Below, piece after piece: positions 15,356 through 23,344 of a stretch of 24,001 bases of DNA. This DNA comes from Clostridium sp. UBA1056. Lineage in GTDB: Bacteria > Bacillota > Clostridia > Clostridiales > Clostridiaceae. The stretch covers positions 120,503 through 144,503 of the forward strand of contig DCDL01000055.1 of NCBI GenBank assembly GCA_002316385.1, given 5' to 3'. The notes below the pieces were generated by a model. The model was not told the DNA's origin, did not search any database, and saw only the letters and a program-made list of their open reading frames with translations. Positions within the stretch are counted from its first letter, which is position 1; each line of letters begins with the position of its first letter. Position numbers and translations under genes: made by a program.

Positions 15356-15396
15356 AAAAATAGCTAGTAAATTAATTATATTTACTAGTTATTTTT
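15356..15396 (+). terminator. Rho-independent terminator after the ABC exporter operon
   Basis: AAAAATAGCTAGTAAA (15356-15371) pairs with TTTACTAGTTATTTTT (15381-15396) with one wobble and a 9-nt loop. It lies about 200 nt after the stop codon. The 196 bases between are AT-rich with no recognisable gene. Confidence 0.8.
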
Positions 15397-15446
15397 ATAT
15401 TAAAATACCTAATTTAAAATAATTTTTAAATAATAATATTTATCCG

Positions 15447-15475
15447 TTGACCTTATCATTAATTAGTGATAAATT
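15447..15475 (+). promoter_or_regulatory. promoter with nested TTATCA-N8-TGATAA operator upstream of the azoreductase gene
   Basis: TTGACC (15447-15452), 17 bp, then TAAATT (15470-15475). The spacer is filled by the 20-bp near-palindrome TTATCATTAATTAGTGATAA (15453-15472, one mismatched pair). The same half-sites and spacing recur at 17905-17924 in the same position relative to the promoter. A repressor bound here would block RNA polymerase. The leader to the azoreductase start would be about 170 nt. Confidence 0.55.
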
Positions 15476-15481
15476 TAAATT

Positions 15482-15562
15482 ATAGAAGATATAAAAGAAT
15501 TGATTGAGGAAAATAAATTAACTACTTATGGCAATATAACTGAGGGTATAAAAAACTTATAG
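15482..15562 (+). pseudogene. possible short coding relic in the azoreductase leader
   Basis: A 26-codon open stretch reads IEDIKELIEENKLTTYGNIT and ends at TAG 15562. It has no start codon or ribosome-binding site and is preceded by stop codons. It looks protein-like in composition but is too short to identify, and it may be chance. Confidence 0.15.
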
Positions 15563-15652
15563 TATGATAACTATAATATAAAGTTAAAAAATAATAAATA
15601 AAATTAAGACCTGTGGAATGATATGCACAAGGTGAAATAAGGAGAGAAAGAT

Positions 15653-16249
15653 ATGAGTAAAGTATTATATATTAAAGCAAATATTAAAAATCATGGAGAA
15701 TCAAGAACTTTTAGGGTATCAGATAGCTTCATAGAAGAATATAAAAAGAATAATCCGGGTGATGAAATAATTACCTTAGACTTATATAAAGAAAATATAG
15801 ATTTCTTAAGACCAGAAGATTTAGGAGAAATATTTGGGCCTAAGAATGAAGAAAGTAGAAATAATCCAATTTTAAAATATGCATACCAATTTGCAGAAGC
15901 TGATAAATATGTAATTGCAGCACCAATGTGGAACTTAAGCATTCCTGCAATATTAAAGGCTTATATAGATTATGTAAGTGTTACAGGAATAACATTTAAA
16001 TATACAGCAGAAGGCCCAGTAGGACTTTTAAATAATAAAAAAGCTGTACACATTGTATCTAGGGGCGGAGAATATGGAAATGCTCCATATGAAATGGGAG
16101 ATAGATACCTAAGAACAATTCTAGGTTTCTTTGGAATTCAAGATATAAAAACTATTGCCATAGAAAATGTAGATCTTCTTGGAGCAGATGTTGAAGGCAA
16201 AGTTGAAGAAGGAATAAAAGAAGCTAAGGATACTGCTAAAGTATTTTAA
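15653..16249 (+). CDS. azoR: FMN-dependent NADH:quinone oxidoreductase / azoreductase
   Basis: A 198-aa flavodoxin-fold enzyme of the AzoR/AcpD family, a cytoplasmic FMN dimer that reduces quinones and azo compounds with NAD(P)H and protects against electrophiles. KVLYIKANIKNHGESRTFRV is the N-terminal phosphate-binding segment. The FMN-contacting motif is APMWNLSIPAILKAYIDYV (about 89-107), and VSRGGEYG (about 135-142) is the second flavin loop. Length is typical (about 200 aa). AAGGAGAGAAAG immediately before the ATG is a strong ribosome-binding site. The gene stands alone. Its likely promoter carries the dyad shared with the amino-acid importer, so induction by redox or electrophile stress is plausible but unproved. 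Confidence 0.93.
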   Translation: MSKVLYIKANIKNHGESRTFRVSDSFIEEYKKNNPGDEIITLDLYKENIDFLRPEDLGEIFGPKNEESRNNPILKYAYQFAEADKYVIAAPMWNLSIPAILKAYIDYVSVTGITFKYTAEGPVGLLNNKKAVHIVSRGGEYGNAPYEMGDRYLRTILGFFGIQDIKTIAIENVDLLGADVEGKVEEGIKEAKDTAKVF

Positions 16250-16796
16250 AATTTACAAAAGATAAAATCATATTTATAAAAGTTATAGTGCTTGGGAAAG
16301 TAAGGGATTTTCACAAAATAGACTGATCTAAAATAAATGTTGAGCATACCTTATATTATTATCTATCAGCCGTTTTTGAATGTTGATTTACTAGAGAATT
16401 TATTCAAGGTAAAATCTACAACAAAACAATCTATTCAAATGGCATTCGTTAGCAATAATATTAAAGTATAAGCTCAATATTTTATAAGGATTAATGAACT
16501 ATTTTGAGAAAGTCTCTTATTTTTGATTTAATATAATCTGGAGATTAAAATAGTGATAGATTTTTTGAACATAAAATCCTAGTATAAACAATAATTATTT
16601 TAAAAAAGTATAATAAATACAACCATTGTAACCTTCATAGAGCGTAATCTAGGAACTAAAATGATTATAAGTGAATTAGATGTAATATTATGAAAATTAT
16701 GCTATAATTTTAGAAAAAGTTAAATCAGTTAATTATTAAACATAGCAAGTTTTAACTCTAATAATGAATAATAAGGAAATTAGTATGGAGGTTAAT
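16250..16796. other. long intergenic region with possible relic ORF and an extended -10
   Basis: No firm gene is visible in 547 bases. A 44-codon frame (ATG 16337 to TAA 16471, including PFLNVDLLENLFKVKSTTKQ) has protein-like composition but no ribosome-binding site and no recognised family, so it may be a gene fragment. TGCTATAAT at 16700-16708 is a good extended -10 for the downstream MBL-fold gene. No clear terminator for the azoreductase gene was found. Confidence 0.35.
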
Positions 16797-17522
16797 ATGG
16801 AAATAAAAAAAGTTGGTAGGAGAGGTACTCTTTTTACCTTTTATGATTTAGGAATTCCTACGAATGTGTATGTAATCAATGCGAAGCAATACGTTTATAT
16901 TTTAGATACATATTTAGGACCAGATATAATGAAAATGATTAATCAATATATTAAGGAGCAATATGGAAATAAACAAGTGATTGTTGTAAATAGTCACAGT
17001 CATTGGGATCATGTATGGGGAAATAGCTTTTTTTCACCAACTATTATAATATCACATGTGTTATGCAAAAAATATATGGAGCAAGATGGATTAGAATCAC
17101 TTGAAAAGTATAAAGAATATAAAAAAGGTGAAGTTGTTTTGACATATCCAAATTTGACATTTACAGATAAAGTTTATTTTGAAGACGATAATGTTTTGAT
17201 TTATCATACTCCAGGGCATACAGATGATGAAATATCAATTATTGATTTAGAGGATAAAGTCCTATTTGCTGGTGATAACCTAGAACGGCCTATACCTTAT
17301 CTTATATCAAAGGATATTAGTCAATATATAAAGACGTTAGAGGATTACTTAAATCTTGATGTTCAAACTGTTATTGGGGGCCATACGAATTGTGAGGATA
17401 AGAATCTAATAGAGCATAATTTAGATTATGTAAAAAAAGTATTGATAGGTGATACTGCAGAGTTTGAGAAAGGTGAATATGCTCAATATCATAAGGCTAA
17501 CATGGAAGGATTGAATGAATAA
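16797..17522 (+). CDS. MBL-fold metallo-hydrolase
   Basis: A 241-aa metallo-beta-lactamase-fold protein, cytoplasmic and expected to bind two metal ions. The HxHxDH motif is H67-S-H69-W-D71-H72. Further ligands are H141 (HTPGHTDD), D160 (FAGDNLERP) and H196 (GGHTN), so the set is complete. It could be a thioesterase or glyoxalase II-like hydrolase; the substrate is unknown. Three in-frame ATGs exist (16764, 16785, 16797). GGAGG at 16787-16791 lies 5 nt before the last, and the conserved fold begins just after it, so 16797 is preferred, with 16785 possible. The gene is monocistronic. It is followed after 64 nt by a decayed membrane gene. Confidence 0.85.
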   Translation: MEIKKVGRRGTLFTFYDLGIPTNVYVINAKQYVYILDTYLGPDIMKMINQYIKEQYGNKQVIVVNSHSHWDHVWGNSFFSPTIIISHVLCKKYMEQDGLESLEKYKEYKKGEVVLTYPNLTFTDKVYFEDDNVLIYHTPGHTDDEISIIDLEDKVLFAGDNLERPIPYLISKDISQYIKTLEDYLNLDVQTVIGGHTNCEDKNLIEHNLDYVKKVLIGDTAEFEKGEYAQYHKANMEGLNE

Positions 17523-17586
17523 AAAATTAGTAATAAGAAATTTTACAAAGTTATATTTCATTACTATATTTAAATTGATTTAAGAT

Positions 17587-17784
17587 ATGGAGGAAATTGA
17601 TGCTTTAGACAGGGACAAAAATATATCATCTTTAGATTTATTTTGGTTACCGTCCATGGCTAAGCTTAGCGTAGAATTTAGTCTAGAAGTCGCTTATTTA
17701 AAATATCCTGTGCTTTTAGGGATTTATCTTACATGTATTCTTCATACTTTAAAAGTCCTAAGGCTTATTGGGAAAGCTAAGTAA
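17587..17784 (+). pseudogene. relic of a DUF2975 membrane protein gene
   Basis: A 65-codon frame holds LFWLPSMAKLS, then AYLKYPVLLGIYLTCI and KVLRLIGKAK. This resembles the first extracytoplasmic loop and second helix of DUF2975 proteins (CIFWLPWLA ... YPVLIGLYLTAIPFFIALYQxxKLLxYIDK), as I recall the family. The first helix is missing, the PFFIALYQ part seems deleted, and the rest of the usual 150-170 aa is absent. No good ribosome-binding site precedes it. The partner HTH regulator often found next to DUF2975 is also missing. A real short membrane peptide remains a minor possibility. Confidence 0.45.
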
Positions 17785-17820
17785 AAGTTTCAAGTCAGTA
17801 AAATATAATAATATTACTTT

Positions 17821-17857
17821 AAATAGTGAAACAATTTGTTCCACTATTTATTTTTTT
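17821..17857 (+). terminator. Rho-independent terminator
   Basis: AAATAGTG (17821-17828) pairs with CACTATTT (17842-17849). The loop itself can pair AACA/TGTT. ATTTTTTT follows. It closes the MBL/DUF2975 region. Confidence 0.85.
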
Positions 17858-17898
17858 ATTGTGCCAATACATATCATTATAAAAAAATCTGAAATGTA

Positions 17899-17929
17899 TT
17901 TACTTTATCACTCTACCATGATAAAGTAA
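17899..17929 (+). promoter_or_regulatory. promoter with nested TTATCA-N8-TGATAA operator of the amino-acid importer operon
   Basis: TTTACT (17899-17904), 17 bp, then TAAAGT (17922-17927). A perfect dyad with 11-bp arms, TTACTTTATCA and TGATAAAGTAA (17900-17910, 17919-17929), overlaps both elements around an 8-bp centre. Half-site sequence, centre length and position match the dyad at 15453-15472. No T-run follows, so a terminator is unlikely. Confidence 0.6.
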
Positions 17930-17978
17930 TAAAGTGAAAGGGATATAGATAAATTATAAGTAGATGGGGGATAAGAAA

Positions 17979-18776
17979 ATGGGTAAAACATTAAAAAGTG
18001 TAGTGACTTTTGGAATTATTGCAGTAATGGCATTATCAGTAGTAGGATGTAGTAATGATAAAAAGGATGCAATGGAAAAGGATAAGATTGTACTTGGTTT
18101 TGATGATACCTTTGTTCCTATGGGTTTTAAGGATGATAAAGGAGAAATAGTTGGCTTTGATATTGACATCGCTAAGGAAGTATCAAAAAGAATAGGTAAG
18201 GAAATAACTTTTCAGCCTATTGATTGGTCTATGAAGGAATCAGAACTTATTTCAGGAAATATAGATCTTATATGGAATGGTTATAGTATAACTAAAGAGA
18301 GAGAAGAAAAGATAAATTTCACAACACCATATCTAGAGAATAGACAAGTTATAATAACTTTAGCAGATTCAGGAATAAATAGTAAAGCTGATTTAAAAGG
18401 GATGAATGTTGGAGCTCAAAATCAATCTAGTGCAGTGTATGCGATAAACAAGGAAGAAGACCTTCTAAAAACCTTTAAGGATGGTAAGGTCTATACCTTT
18501 GAAACAAATAATGAAGCATTAATGGATTTAGAAGCAAAAAGGATAGATGCTGTTGTAGTTGATGAAATTTTAGCAAGATACTATATAAACCCAAAAGGTG
18601 AAGAAAAATATAAAATATTAAAGGACGATTTTGGAAGTGAAGCCTATGGGGTTGGAATAAGAAAAGGTGATGAAGAATTACTTGAAAAGATTAACCAAGC
18701 CTTCGAGGATATAAAAAAAGATGGTACAGCTAAGAAAATTTCTGAAAAATGGTTTGGACAAGATATATTTAAATAG
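17979..18776 (+). CDS. amino-acid ABC transporter substrate-binding lipoprotein
   Basis: A 265-aa extracellular binding protein of the polar amino-acid family (SBP_bac_3). The signal peptide ends in the lipobox VVGC, so the mature protein is anchored at Cys24. The ligand-binding core is seen in VLGFDDTFVPMGFKDDKGEI, GFDIDIAKEV and NGYSITKEREEKINFTTPYL, the usual glutamine/cystine-type pattern. It ends KKISEKWFGQDIF. The frame opens at ATG 17964, but GGGGG at 17966-17970 is placed for ATG 17979, from which a clean signal peptide starts. It is the first gene of a three-gene importer operon behind the shared-dyad promoter. The ligand is not determined; cystine would fit the regulatory link to the azoreductase. 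Confidence 0.92.
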   Translation: MGKTLKSVVTFGIIAVMALSVVGCSNDKKDAMEKDKIVLGFDDTFVPMGFKDDKGEIVGFDIDIAKEVSKRIGKEITFQPIDWSMKESELISGNIDLIWNGYSITKEREEKINFTTPYLENRQVIITLADSGINSKADLKGMNVGAQNQSSAVYAINKEEDLLKTFKDGKVYTFETNNEALMDLEAKRIDAVVVDEILARYYINPKGEEKYKILKDDFGSEAYGVGIRKGDEELLEKINQAFEDIKKDGTAKKISEKWFGQDIFK

Positions 18777-18788
18777 GAGTGCATTTAT

Positions 18789-19430
18789 ATGAATAATTTA
18801 ATTAGCCTATTACCACAAGTACTTCAAGGTCTAAAAGTAACTATTGAGGTATTTATATTAACACTCGTTCTTTCAATACCACTTGGAATACTAGTTGCGC
18901 AAGGACGATTATCTAGAAATAAAATATTAAACAAAATAACAGGTTTTTATATTTTAATTATGAGAGGAACTCCTCTCCTTTTACAAATTGTATTTATATT
19001 CTTTGGATTGCCTATTATAGGCATAACTCTTGATAGATTTACAGCTGCTATATTAGCTCTTACACTTAATTACGGGGCTTATTTTTCAGAAATATTTAGG
19101 GCTGGAATAGCGTCCATAGATGAAGGGCAATATGAAGGAGGGAAAGTTCTAGGATTTTCTCAGAGATATATATTTTTTAAGATAGTTTTTCCACAAGCGA
19201 CTAAGAGAATACTTCCAGCAGTAGCAAATGAGATTATTACTCTTGTGAAAGATACTGCTCTAGTATATGTAGTGGGACTAGATGAACTTTTAAAAGTTGG
19301 GAAAATAGCATCAAATAAACAAGCATCTCTTTTGCCACTTGTATTAGTAGGAATAATATATTTACTTTTAATTGCAGTATTTAGTGAACTATTTAAAAGG
19401 TTAGAAAAAAGATACAGCTATTATCAATAA
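18789..19430 (+). CDS. amino-acid ABC transporter permease
   Basis: A 213-aa inner-membrane permease of the HisM/GlnP family, working as a homodimer. The N-terminal PQVLQGLKVTIEVFILTLVL and YILIMRGTPLLLQIVF are characteristic. The EAA loop that contacts the ATPase is EGGKVLGFSQRYIFFKIVFP (about 117-136). Five membrane segments are expected, as in the family, and length is normal. It starts 12 nt after the binding-protein gene (TAGGAG ribosome-binding site) and is followed 12 nt later by the ATPase gene, so the three are co-transcribed. Confidence 0.94.
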   Translation: MNNLISLLPQVLQGLKVTIEVFILTLVLSIPLGILVAQGRLSRNKILNKITGFYILIMRGTPLLLQIVFIFFGLPIIGITLDRFTAAILALTLNYGAYFSEIFRAGIASIDEGQYEGGKVLGFSQRYIFFKIVFPQATKRILPAVANEIITLVKDTALVYVVGLDELLKVGKIASNKQASLLPLVLVGIIYLLLIAVFSELFKRLEKRYSYYQ

Positions 19431-19442
19431 GGGGGAAATATT

Positions 19443-20126
19443 ATGCTTAAAATAGAAGGATTAGAAAAGAAATTTGGTGAAAATAAAGTTTTAAAAGGTG
19501 TAAATCTTGAAATTAACGAGGGAGAAATTACTGTTATAGTAGGTCCTTCTGGTGGCGGAAAAACAACTTTTCTTAGGTGCATAAGTGGATTAACTCAGCC
19601 TGATAATGGAACTATAATAATAAACAATAAGTATCACTATAAACATGGTAAAAAAGTGCATAAAAATGATGGATTAGAAACAAGATTAGATGTAGGGTTA
19701 GTATTTCAAAACTTCAATTTATTCCCACATATGAGTGTTTTAGAGAATATTACAGAAGCACCAAAGGTAGTATTGGGAATGGAAATCGAAGAAGCTAGAA
19801 ATAAAGGGAAAGAGATATTAGGGTTTTTAGGACTTGTACATAAAGAAAATAGTTATCCTTTCCAGCTCTCAGGAGGAGAAAAACAAAGAGTTGCAATAGG
19901 AAGAGCTCTTGCCATGGAGCCTAAGCTTATATGCTTTGATGAACCAACCTCTGCCTTAGATCCCAGTATCACTGGAGAGGTGGCAAATCTTATAAAAAAA
20001 CTAAGTGTTGAAAAGGCTATGACAGTTTTAATCATCACTCATGATATGACCTTTGCAACTATGGTAGCAGATAAAATATTGTCTATGGATAATGGGATAT
20101 TAAAGGATGAACATATGTATAAATAA
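19443..20126 (+). CDS. amino-acid ABC transporter ATP-binding protein
   Basis: The 227-aa ATPase of the importer. Walker A is GPSGGGKTT (34-42), the signature is LSGGE (142-146), Walker B is LICFDEPTSALD with D166-E167, and the switch His is H200 (IITHDM). VFQNFNLFPHMSVLENI is the Q-loop region. All catalytic residues are present. Compared with GlnQ/HisP proteins (about 240-250 aa) it is slightly short at the C-terminus. It carries a His/Lys-rich stretch (KYHYKHGKKVHK) between strand 3 and the Q-loop. AGGGGGAAATATT precedes the ATG. It is the last gene of the operon. Confidence 0.94.
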   Translation: MLKIEGLEKKFGENKVLKGVNLEINEGEITVIVGPSGGGKTTFLRCISGLTQPDNGTIIINNKYHYKHGKKVHKNDGLETRLDVGLVFQNFNLFPHMSVLENITEAPKVVLGMEIEEARNKGKEILGFLGLVHKENSYPFQLSGGEKQRVAIGRALAMEPKLICFDEPTSALDPSITGEVANLIKKLSVEKAMTVLIITHDMTFATMVADKILSMDNGILKDEHMYK

Positions 20127-20448
20127 TGCTAAATATTAGATAAGTATAGGTTATAAGATTTACTAGAACTATTACTACCATCAGCCTTATCTTAATCTAG
20201 TTATATAAAGTAAGGAGAAACGATTAATAATAAATCTAATCAAATTAAAAAGAGAAAGTAATTTATGCTAAAACTTATTATGCATGTATAGTAAGGGCTA
20301 TTACATGAAACCATAATTAAATAGTAGGAAAGAAAAAGTTAATTAAATAATGAGCTATAAACTATGTTATTAAGTTTATGGCTCATTTTTATTTAATAAA
20401 TATTCACTATGACTTAGTAAAATAAAAGTATAAGATAATAAATTTTAA
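20127..20448 (+). other. gene-free stretch after the importer operon, containing its terminator
   Basis: About 220 AT-rich bases separate the ATPase stop codon from the first good terminator. A ribosome-binding-like AAGGAG (around 20212) is followed by only a short open stretch without ATG, and a second 8-codon frame starts at 20265. These may be remains of a lost gene. Nothing was recognised. Confidence 0.3.
20350..20392 (+). terminator. Rho-independent terminator
   Basis: ATGAGCTATAAACT (20350-20363) pairs with AGTTTATGGCTCAT (20373-20386) with one wobble, followed by TTTTT. It most likely ends the importer transcript. Confidence 0.85.
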
Positions 20449-20477
20449 TTGATATTCATTATCATTTATATTATAAT
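20449..20477 (+). promoter_or_regulatory. promoter of the ZIP gene overlapped by a Fur-type box
   Basis: TTGATA (20449-20454), 17 bp, then TATAAT (20472-20477), a strong SigA promoter. TGATATTCATTATCA (20450-20464) matches the 7-1-7 Fur-family consensus TGATAATnATTATCA at all but one specified position. It covers the -35 and part of the spacer, so a Fur-family repressor (Fur or Zur) would block transcription when metal is plentiful. Confidence 0.65.
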
Positions 20478-20541
20478 GTGAATATAATAATATTATTAAT
20501 AAAATATACAAAGCATGAAGCTTTTATTAAGGAGGGGGAAT

Positions 20542-21366
20542 ATGAAAGAAATATTAGTACCATTAGTTTTAACAATATTTGCAGGATTAAGTACAGGAAT
20601 AGGTAGCCTTTTAGCTTTTTTTACAAAGAAGACAAATAAAAAGTTTTTATCTGTTAGTCTTGGCTTTTCTGCTGGGGTAATGATATATGTATCTATGATA
20701 GAAATATTTTTTAAAGCGAAAGATGCTCTTTCTATCGGATTAGGTGATAAGATGGGAGCTTGGATAACGGTTATAGCATTCTTTGGAGGCATGTTTTTTA
20801 TAGCAGCTATAGATAAGCTTATACCTAAAGAAGAAAATCCCCATGAATTTCCTGATGAGGAAAAAGAGATTAATATAAAAGATAATAATTTAGATCCTGA
20901 TGATAATAAAGAAAAGGGATTACTAAGAATGGGTGTATTTACAGCTTTAGCTGTAGCAATTCATAACTTTCCTGAGGGACTTGCAACATTTATATCAGCA
21001 TTACAGGAGCCATCAGTTGCAATTCCAATAGTTGTAGCAATAGCAATTCATAATATTCCTGAAGGAATAGCAGTTTCAGTACCAATTTATTATGCTACTG
21101 GTTCAAGAAAGAAGGCATTTATTTATTCTTTCTTATCTGGATTATCAGAGCCAGTAGGGGCTATAGTAGGATATTTAGTATTAAGACCATTCATAAATGA
21201 TGTAGTATTTGGGATAGTTTTTGCAGCAGTAGCTGGAATAATGGTATTTATATCATTAGATGAATTGCTTCCAGCAGCAAGAGAATATGGTGAGCATCAT
21301 CTATCAATTTATGGATTAATAGCTGGGATGATGGTGATGGCAGTTAGTCTATTACTATTCATGTAG
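20542..21366 (+). CDS. ZIP family metal transporter (ZupT/GufA-like)
   Basis: A 274-aa inner-membrane importer of divalent metals (zinc, also iron or manganese). About eight membrane helices are expected. The metal-site motifs are HNFPEG (141-146) and HNIPEG (170-175), the pair that defines ZIP proteins. The long acidic, charged cytoplasmic loop (about 95-128) is usual. An upstream in-frame ATG at 20515 has no ribosome-binding site, whereas AAGGAGGGGG (20529-20538) fits ATG 20542. The gene stands alone under a promoter carrying a Fur-type box, which supports a metal-uptake role under metal limitation. Confidence 0.93.
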   Translation: MKEILVPLVLTIFAGLSTGIGSLLAFFTKKTNKKFLSVSLGFSAGVMIYVSMIEIFFKAKDALSIGLGDKMGAWITVIAFFGGMFFIAAIDKLIPKEENPHEFPDEEKEINIKDNNLDPDDNKEKGLLRMGVFTALAVAIHNFPEGLATFISALQEPSVAIPIVVAIAIHNIPEGIAVSVPIYYATGSRKKAFIYSFLSGLSEPVGAIVGYLVLRPFINDVVFGIVFAAVAGIMVFISLDELLPAAREYGEHHLSIYGLIAGMMVMAVSLLLFM

Positions 21367-21463
21367 GATATTGATTATTAGAAATATATTAATGATCATA
21401 AATTAAGCATTATCAATAATCTATTAATATAATAGTATATAATATAGTTACTTTAGGAGAGAT

Positions 21464-22219
21464 ATGATAATGGCTAATGAAAATAAGTTATTAACAATAG
21501 ATACAAAAGTAGGAAATGTTATATCTGAGAATTCTCTAGATAGGGTCATATTACGTGGAAGGCGCTTTGGTGAGAATAGTGAATTTATGGATAATTTAAA
21601 TATTATAATAAATCAAAGCAATGGTGGGCCATTAAAGATAATTTCAACTCCATATGGCGGATATAATCTACAACTGTTTTTAGGTGACTTTAATGGAGAT
21701 AGAAGAGATGACATAATGATAAGAGGAGATTCAGGAGGCTCTGGAGGATATGCTATAGCTGCCATTTATACTTATAATTACAATTATCATCAGTTCATAG
21801 AAATATTTAATCCTGATATGTTTAGCAATAAATATAAATTTGAAGCTAAGTATTTAGATGATTATAAGGTTCAGGTTAACTCGCTTACACTAAACAGAAA
21901 ATATATAATAGATATTTCTATGAAACCTAGAATTTATTTAGACCTTGTGTATGACAATAATGGAAAGGTTAAAGAAAATATTATTCCAACCGTATCAGCA
22001 ATTAATGCAGCATATCCTATTCAAAGTATATATAAAGAATCATATAGTCTATTCATAAGACAAAGAATAATTGGTGTAAATAATGCAGATACTCTTGGGG
22101 TTATGGAAAGCTTCGTATATTTAAATGATAACAATATAAATGTAATAGATATGGGGGCATTTACATTTGGCGAGAAGCTTCAAAATGATAAATTGCATGA
22201 TAATGATAAGTTTCATTAA
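21464..22219 (+). CDS. VCBS/FG-GAP-like repeat protein of unknown function
   Basis: A 251-aa protein. FLGDFNGDRRDDIMIRGDSG (about 72-91) is a calcium-loop motif of the VCBS/FG-GAP type (D75, N77, D79, D82-D83), followed by GGSGGYAIAAIYTYN. Only one clear repeat is visible, and the rest is rich in Tyr, Asn and Ile without a recognised domain. There is no signal peptide or membrane segment, so it is probably cytoplasmic or packaged into the spore. The ribosome-binding site AGGAGA (21455-21460) lies 3 nt from ATG 21464 and 9 nt from ATG 21470, so the second ATG (MANENKLL) may be the true start. Similar single-repeat proteins occur in spore-formers, but no function is assigned. Confidence 0.75.
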   Translation: MIMANENKLLTIDTKVGNVISENSLDRVILRGRRFGENSEFMDNLNIIINQSNGGPLKIISTPYGGYNLQLFLGDFNGDRRDDIMIRGDSGGSGGYAIAAIYTYNYNYHQFIEIFNPDMFSNKYKFEAKYLDDYKVQVNSLTLNRKYIIDISMKPRIYLDLVYDNNGKVKENIIPTVSAINAAYPIQSIYKESYSLFIRQRIIGVNNADTLGVMESFVYLNDNNINVIDMGAFTFGEKLQNDKLHDNDKFH

Positions 22220-22224
22220 TAGAG

Positions 22225-22250
22225 AAATAAATTTAGGAAAATTTATTTTT
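22225..22250 (+). terminator. weak terminator-like AT hairpin
   Basis: AAATAAATTT (22225-22234) and AAATTTATTT (22239-22248) form a perfect 10-bp stem with AGGA loop and a short T-run. All pairs are A-T, so the strength is doubtful. The rest of the gap to 22485 shows only short broken frames, such as one ending KDAFLIAHNWKWWI at 22372, perhaps a gene fragment. Confidence 0.35.
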
Positions 22251-22485
22251 AAAGCTAAAAGCATATGTTGATAAAATGACGTTATATAGATTTAGAGAGA
22301 TTTTAGCTTGTTATCTAATGGTAGTATTAAGGATGCGTTTTTAATAGCACATAATTGGAAATGGTGGATTTAAAATAGATTTTAATATCCATGTGTGTTG
22401 AATCTTGAATGGAGAAATTTTGGATAAACTACTCTCTATGATATAATTATTATGTAAAATATGTTAATTGTAGGAGGTATAAATA

Positions 22486-23196
22486 GTGGAGAGAGTTAAT
22501 TCGGAGATTATTCGAAATGGAGAAGATGTCCTCATTATGCTAGATAGCATCTTAGAGAAACGAGATAGTGAGTGGTGGAATAACTTTTATTCTAATAACG
22601 GAAAAACAATTCCATTCTTTAAAAATATTCCAGATGAAAACCTTATTACCTACTTTGATTTAGGAATATTAAAAGGTGGTAAGGCTCTTGATATTGGCTG
22701 CGGAAATGGCAGAAATTCATTTTATCTAGCACATAAAGGATTTCAAGTTCATGGAATAGATTTTTCAGAAACATCTATTAAATGGGGAAAACAATTAGCA
22801 AAAGAAAAATCTATAGAATTAAATTTCATATGTCAATCAATATTCGATTTTCAGTGTGAGCCTGAGAGCTGCGATTTTATCTATGATAGCGGATGTTTTC
22901 ATCATATTAAACCTCATAGAAGAAGCTCATATTTAAATACTATTTTAAAATTTTTAAAACCAGATGGATATTTTGCAATGACATGTTTTACTTTAGATGG
23001 TGGTGCAAATATATCTGATTATGACGTATATAGAGACCACTCAATGCACGGTGGACTTGGCTTTTCTGAGTATAAGTTGAGAAGCATTTTAGATAGCTAT
23101 TTTGAAATAATAGAATTTAGAGAAATGAAAGAGAGTAATGATGAAAATATATTTGGAAAATCTTTTCTTTGGACTGTGTTGATGAAGAAAAAGTAA
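22486..23196 (+). CDS. class I SAM-dependent methyltransferase
   Basis: A 236-aa Rossmann-fold methyltransferase, cytoplasmic. Motif I is ALDIGCGNGRN (67-77), the acidic residue ending strand 2 is D92 (HGIDFS), and SGCFHHIKPHRR is the motif after strand 4. It resembles the TehB/UbiE-like Methyltransf_25/11 group. The substrate could be a small metabolite, a metalloid or a drug; none can be chosen from sequence. It starts at GTG with AGGAGG (22472-22477) 8 nt upstream. The gene is single, with its own terminator. Confidence 0.88.
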   Translation: MERVNSEIIRNGEDVLIMLDSILEKRDSEWWNNFYSNNGKTIPFFKNIPDENLITYFDLGILKGGKALDIGCGNGRNSFYLAHKGFQVHGIDFSETSIKWGKQLAKEKSIELNFICQSIFDFQCEPESCDFIYDSGCFHHIKPHRRSSYLNTILKFLKPDGYFAMTCFTLDGGANISDYDVYRDHSMHGGLGFSEYKLRSILDSYFEIIEFREMKESNDENIFGKSFLWTVLMKKK

Positions 23197-23247
23197 GATT
23201 TAAAATCTATGTAATTTTGAATTTAGTTTATATGTTTATAATAAGTA

Positions 23248-23277
23248 AGAGGGTGAAAAAAATTCGCTCTCTATTTT
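23248..23277 (+). terminator. Rho-independent terminator of the methyltransferase gene
   Basis: AGAGGGTGAA (23248-23257) pairs with TTCGCTCTCT (23263-23272) with two wobbles and an A5 loop, followed by ATTTT. Confidence 0.7.
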
Positions 23278-23344
23278 AAAAGAAAGAAGTTATGTTAATA
23301 TAGAACTAAAGAAGAAAACATAATTTTAGGGGATGGAAAACATA

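Noticed and set aside
17900..17929. Transcription terminator
   Set aside because: No T-run follows either arm on either strand, and the dyad coincides with promoter elements and matches a second copy at 15453.
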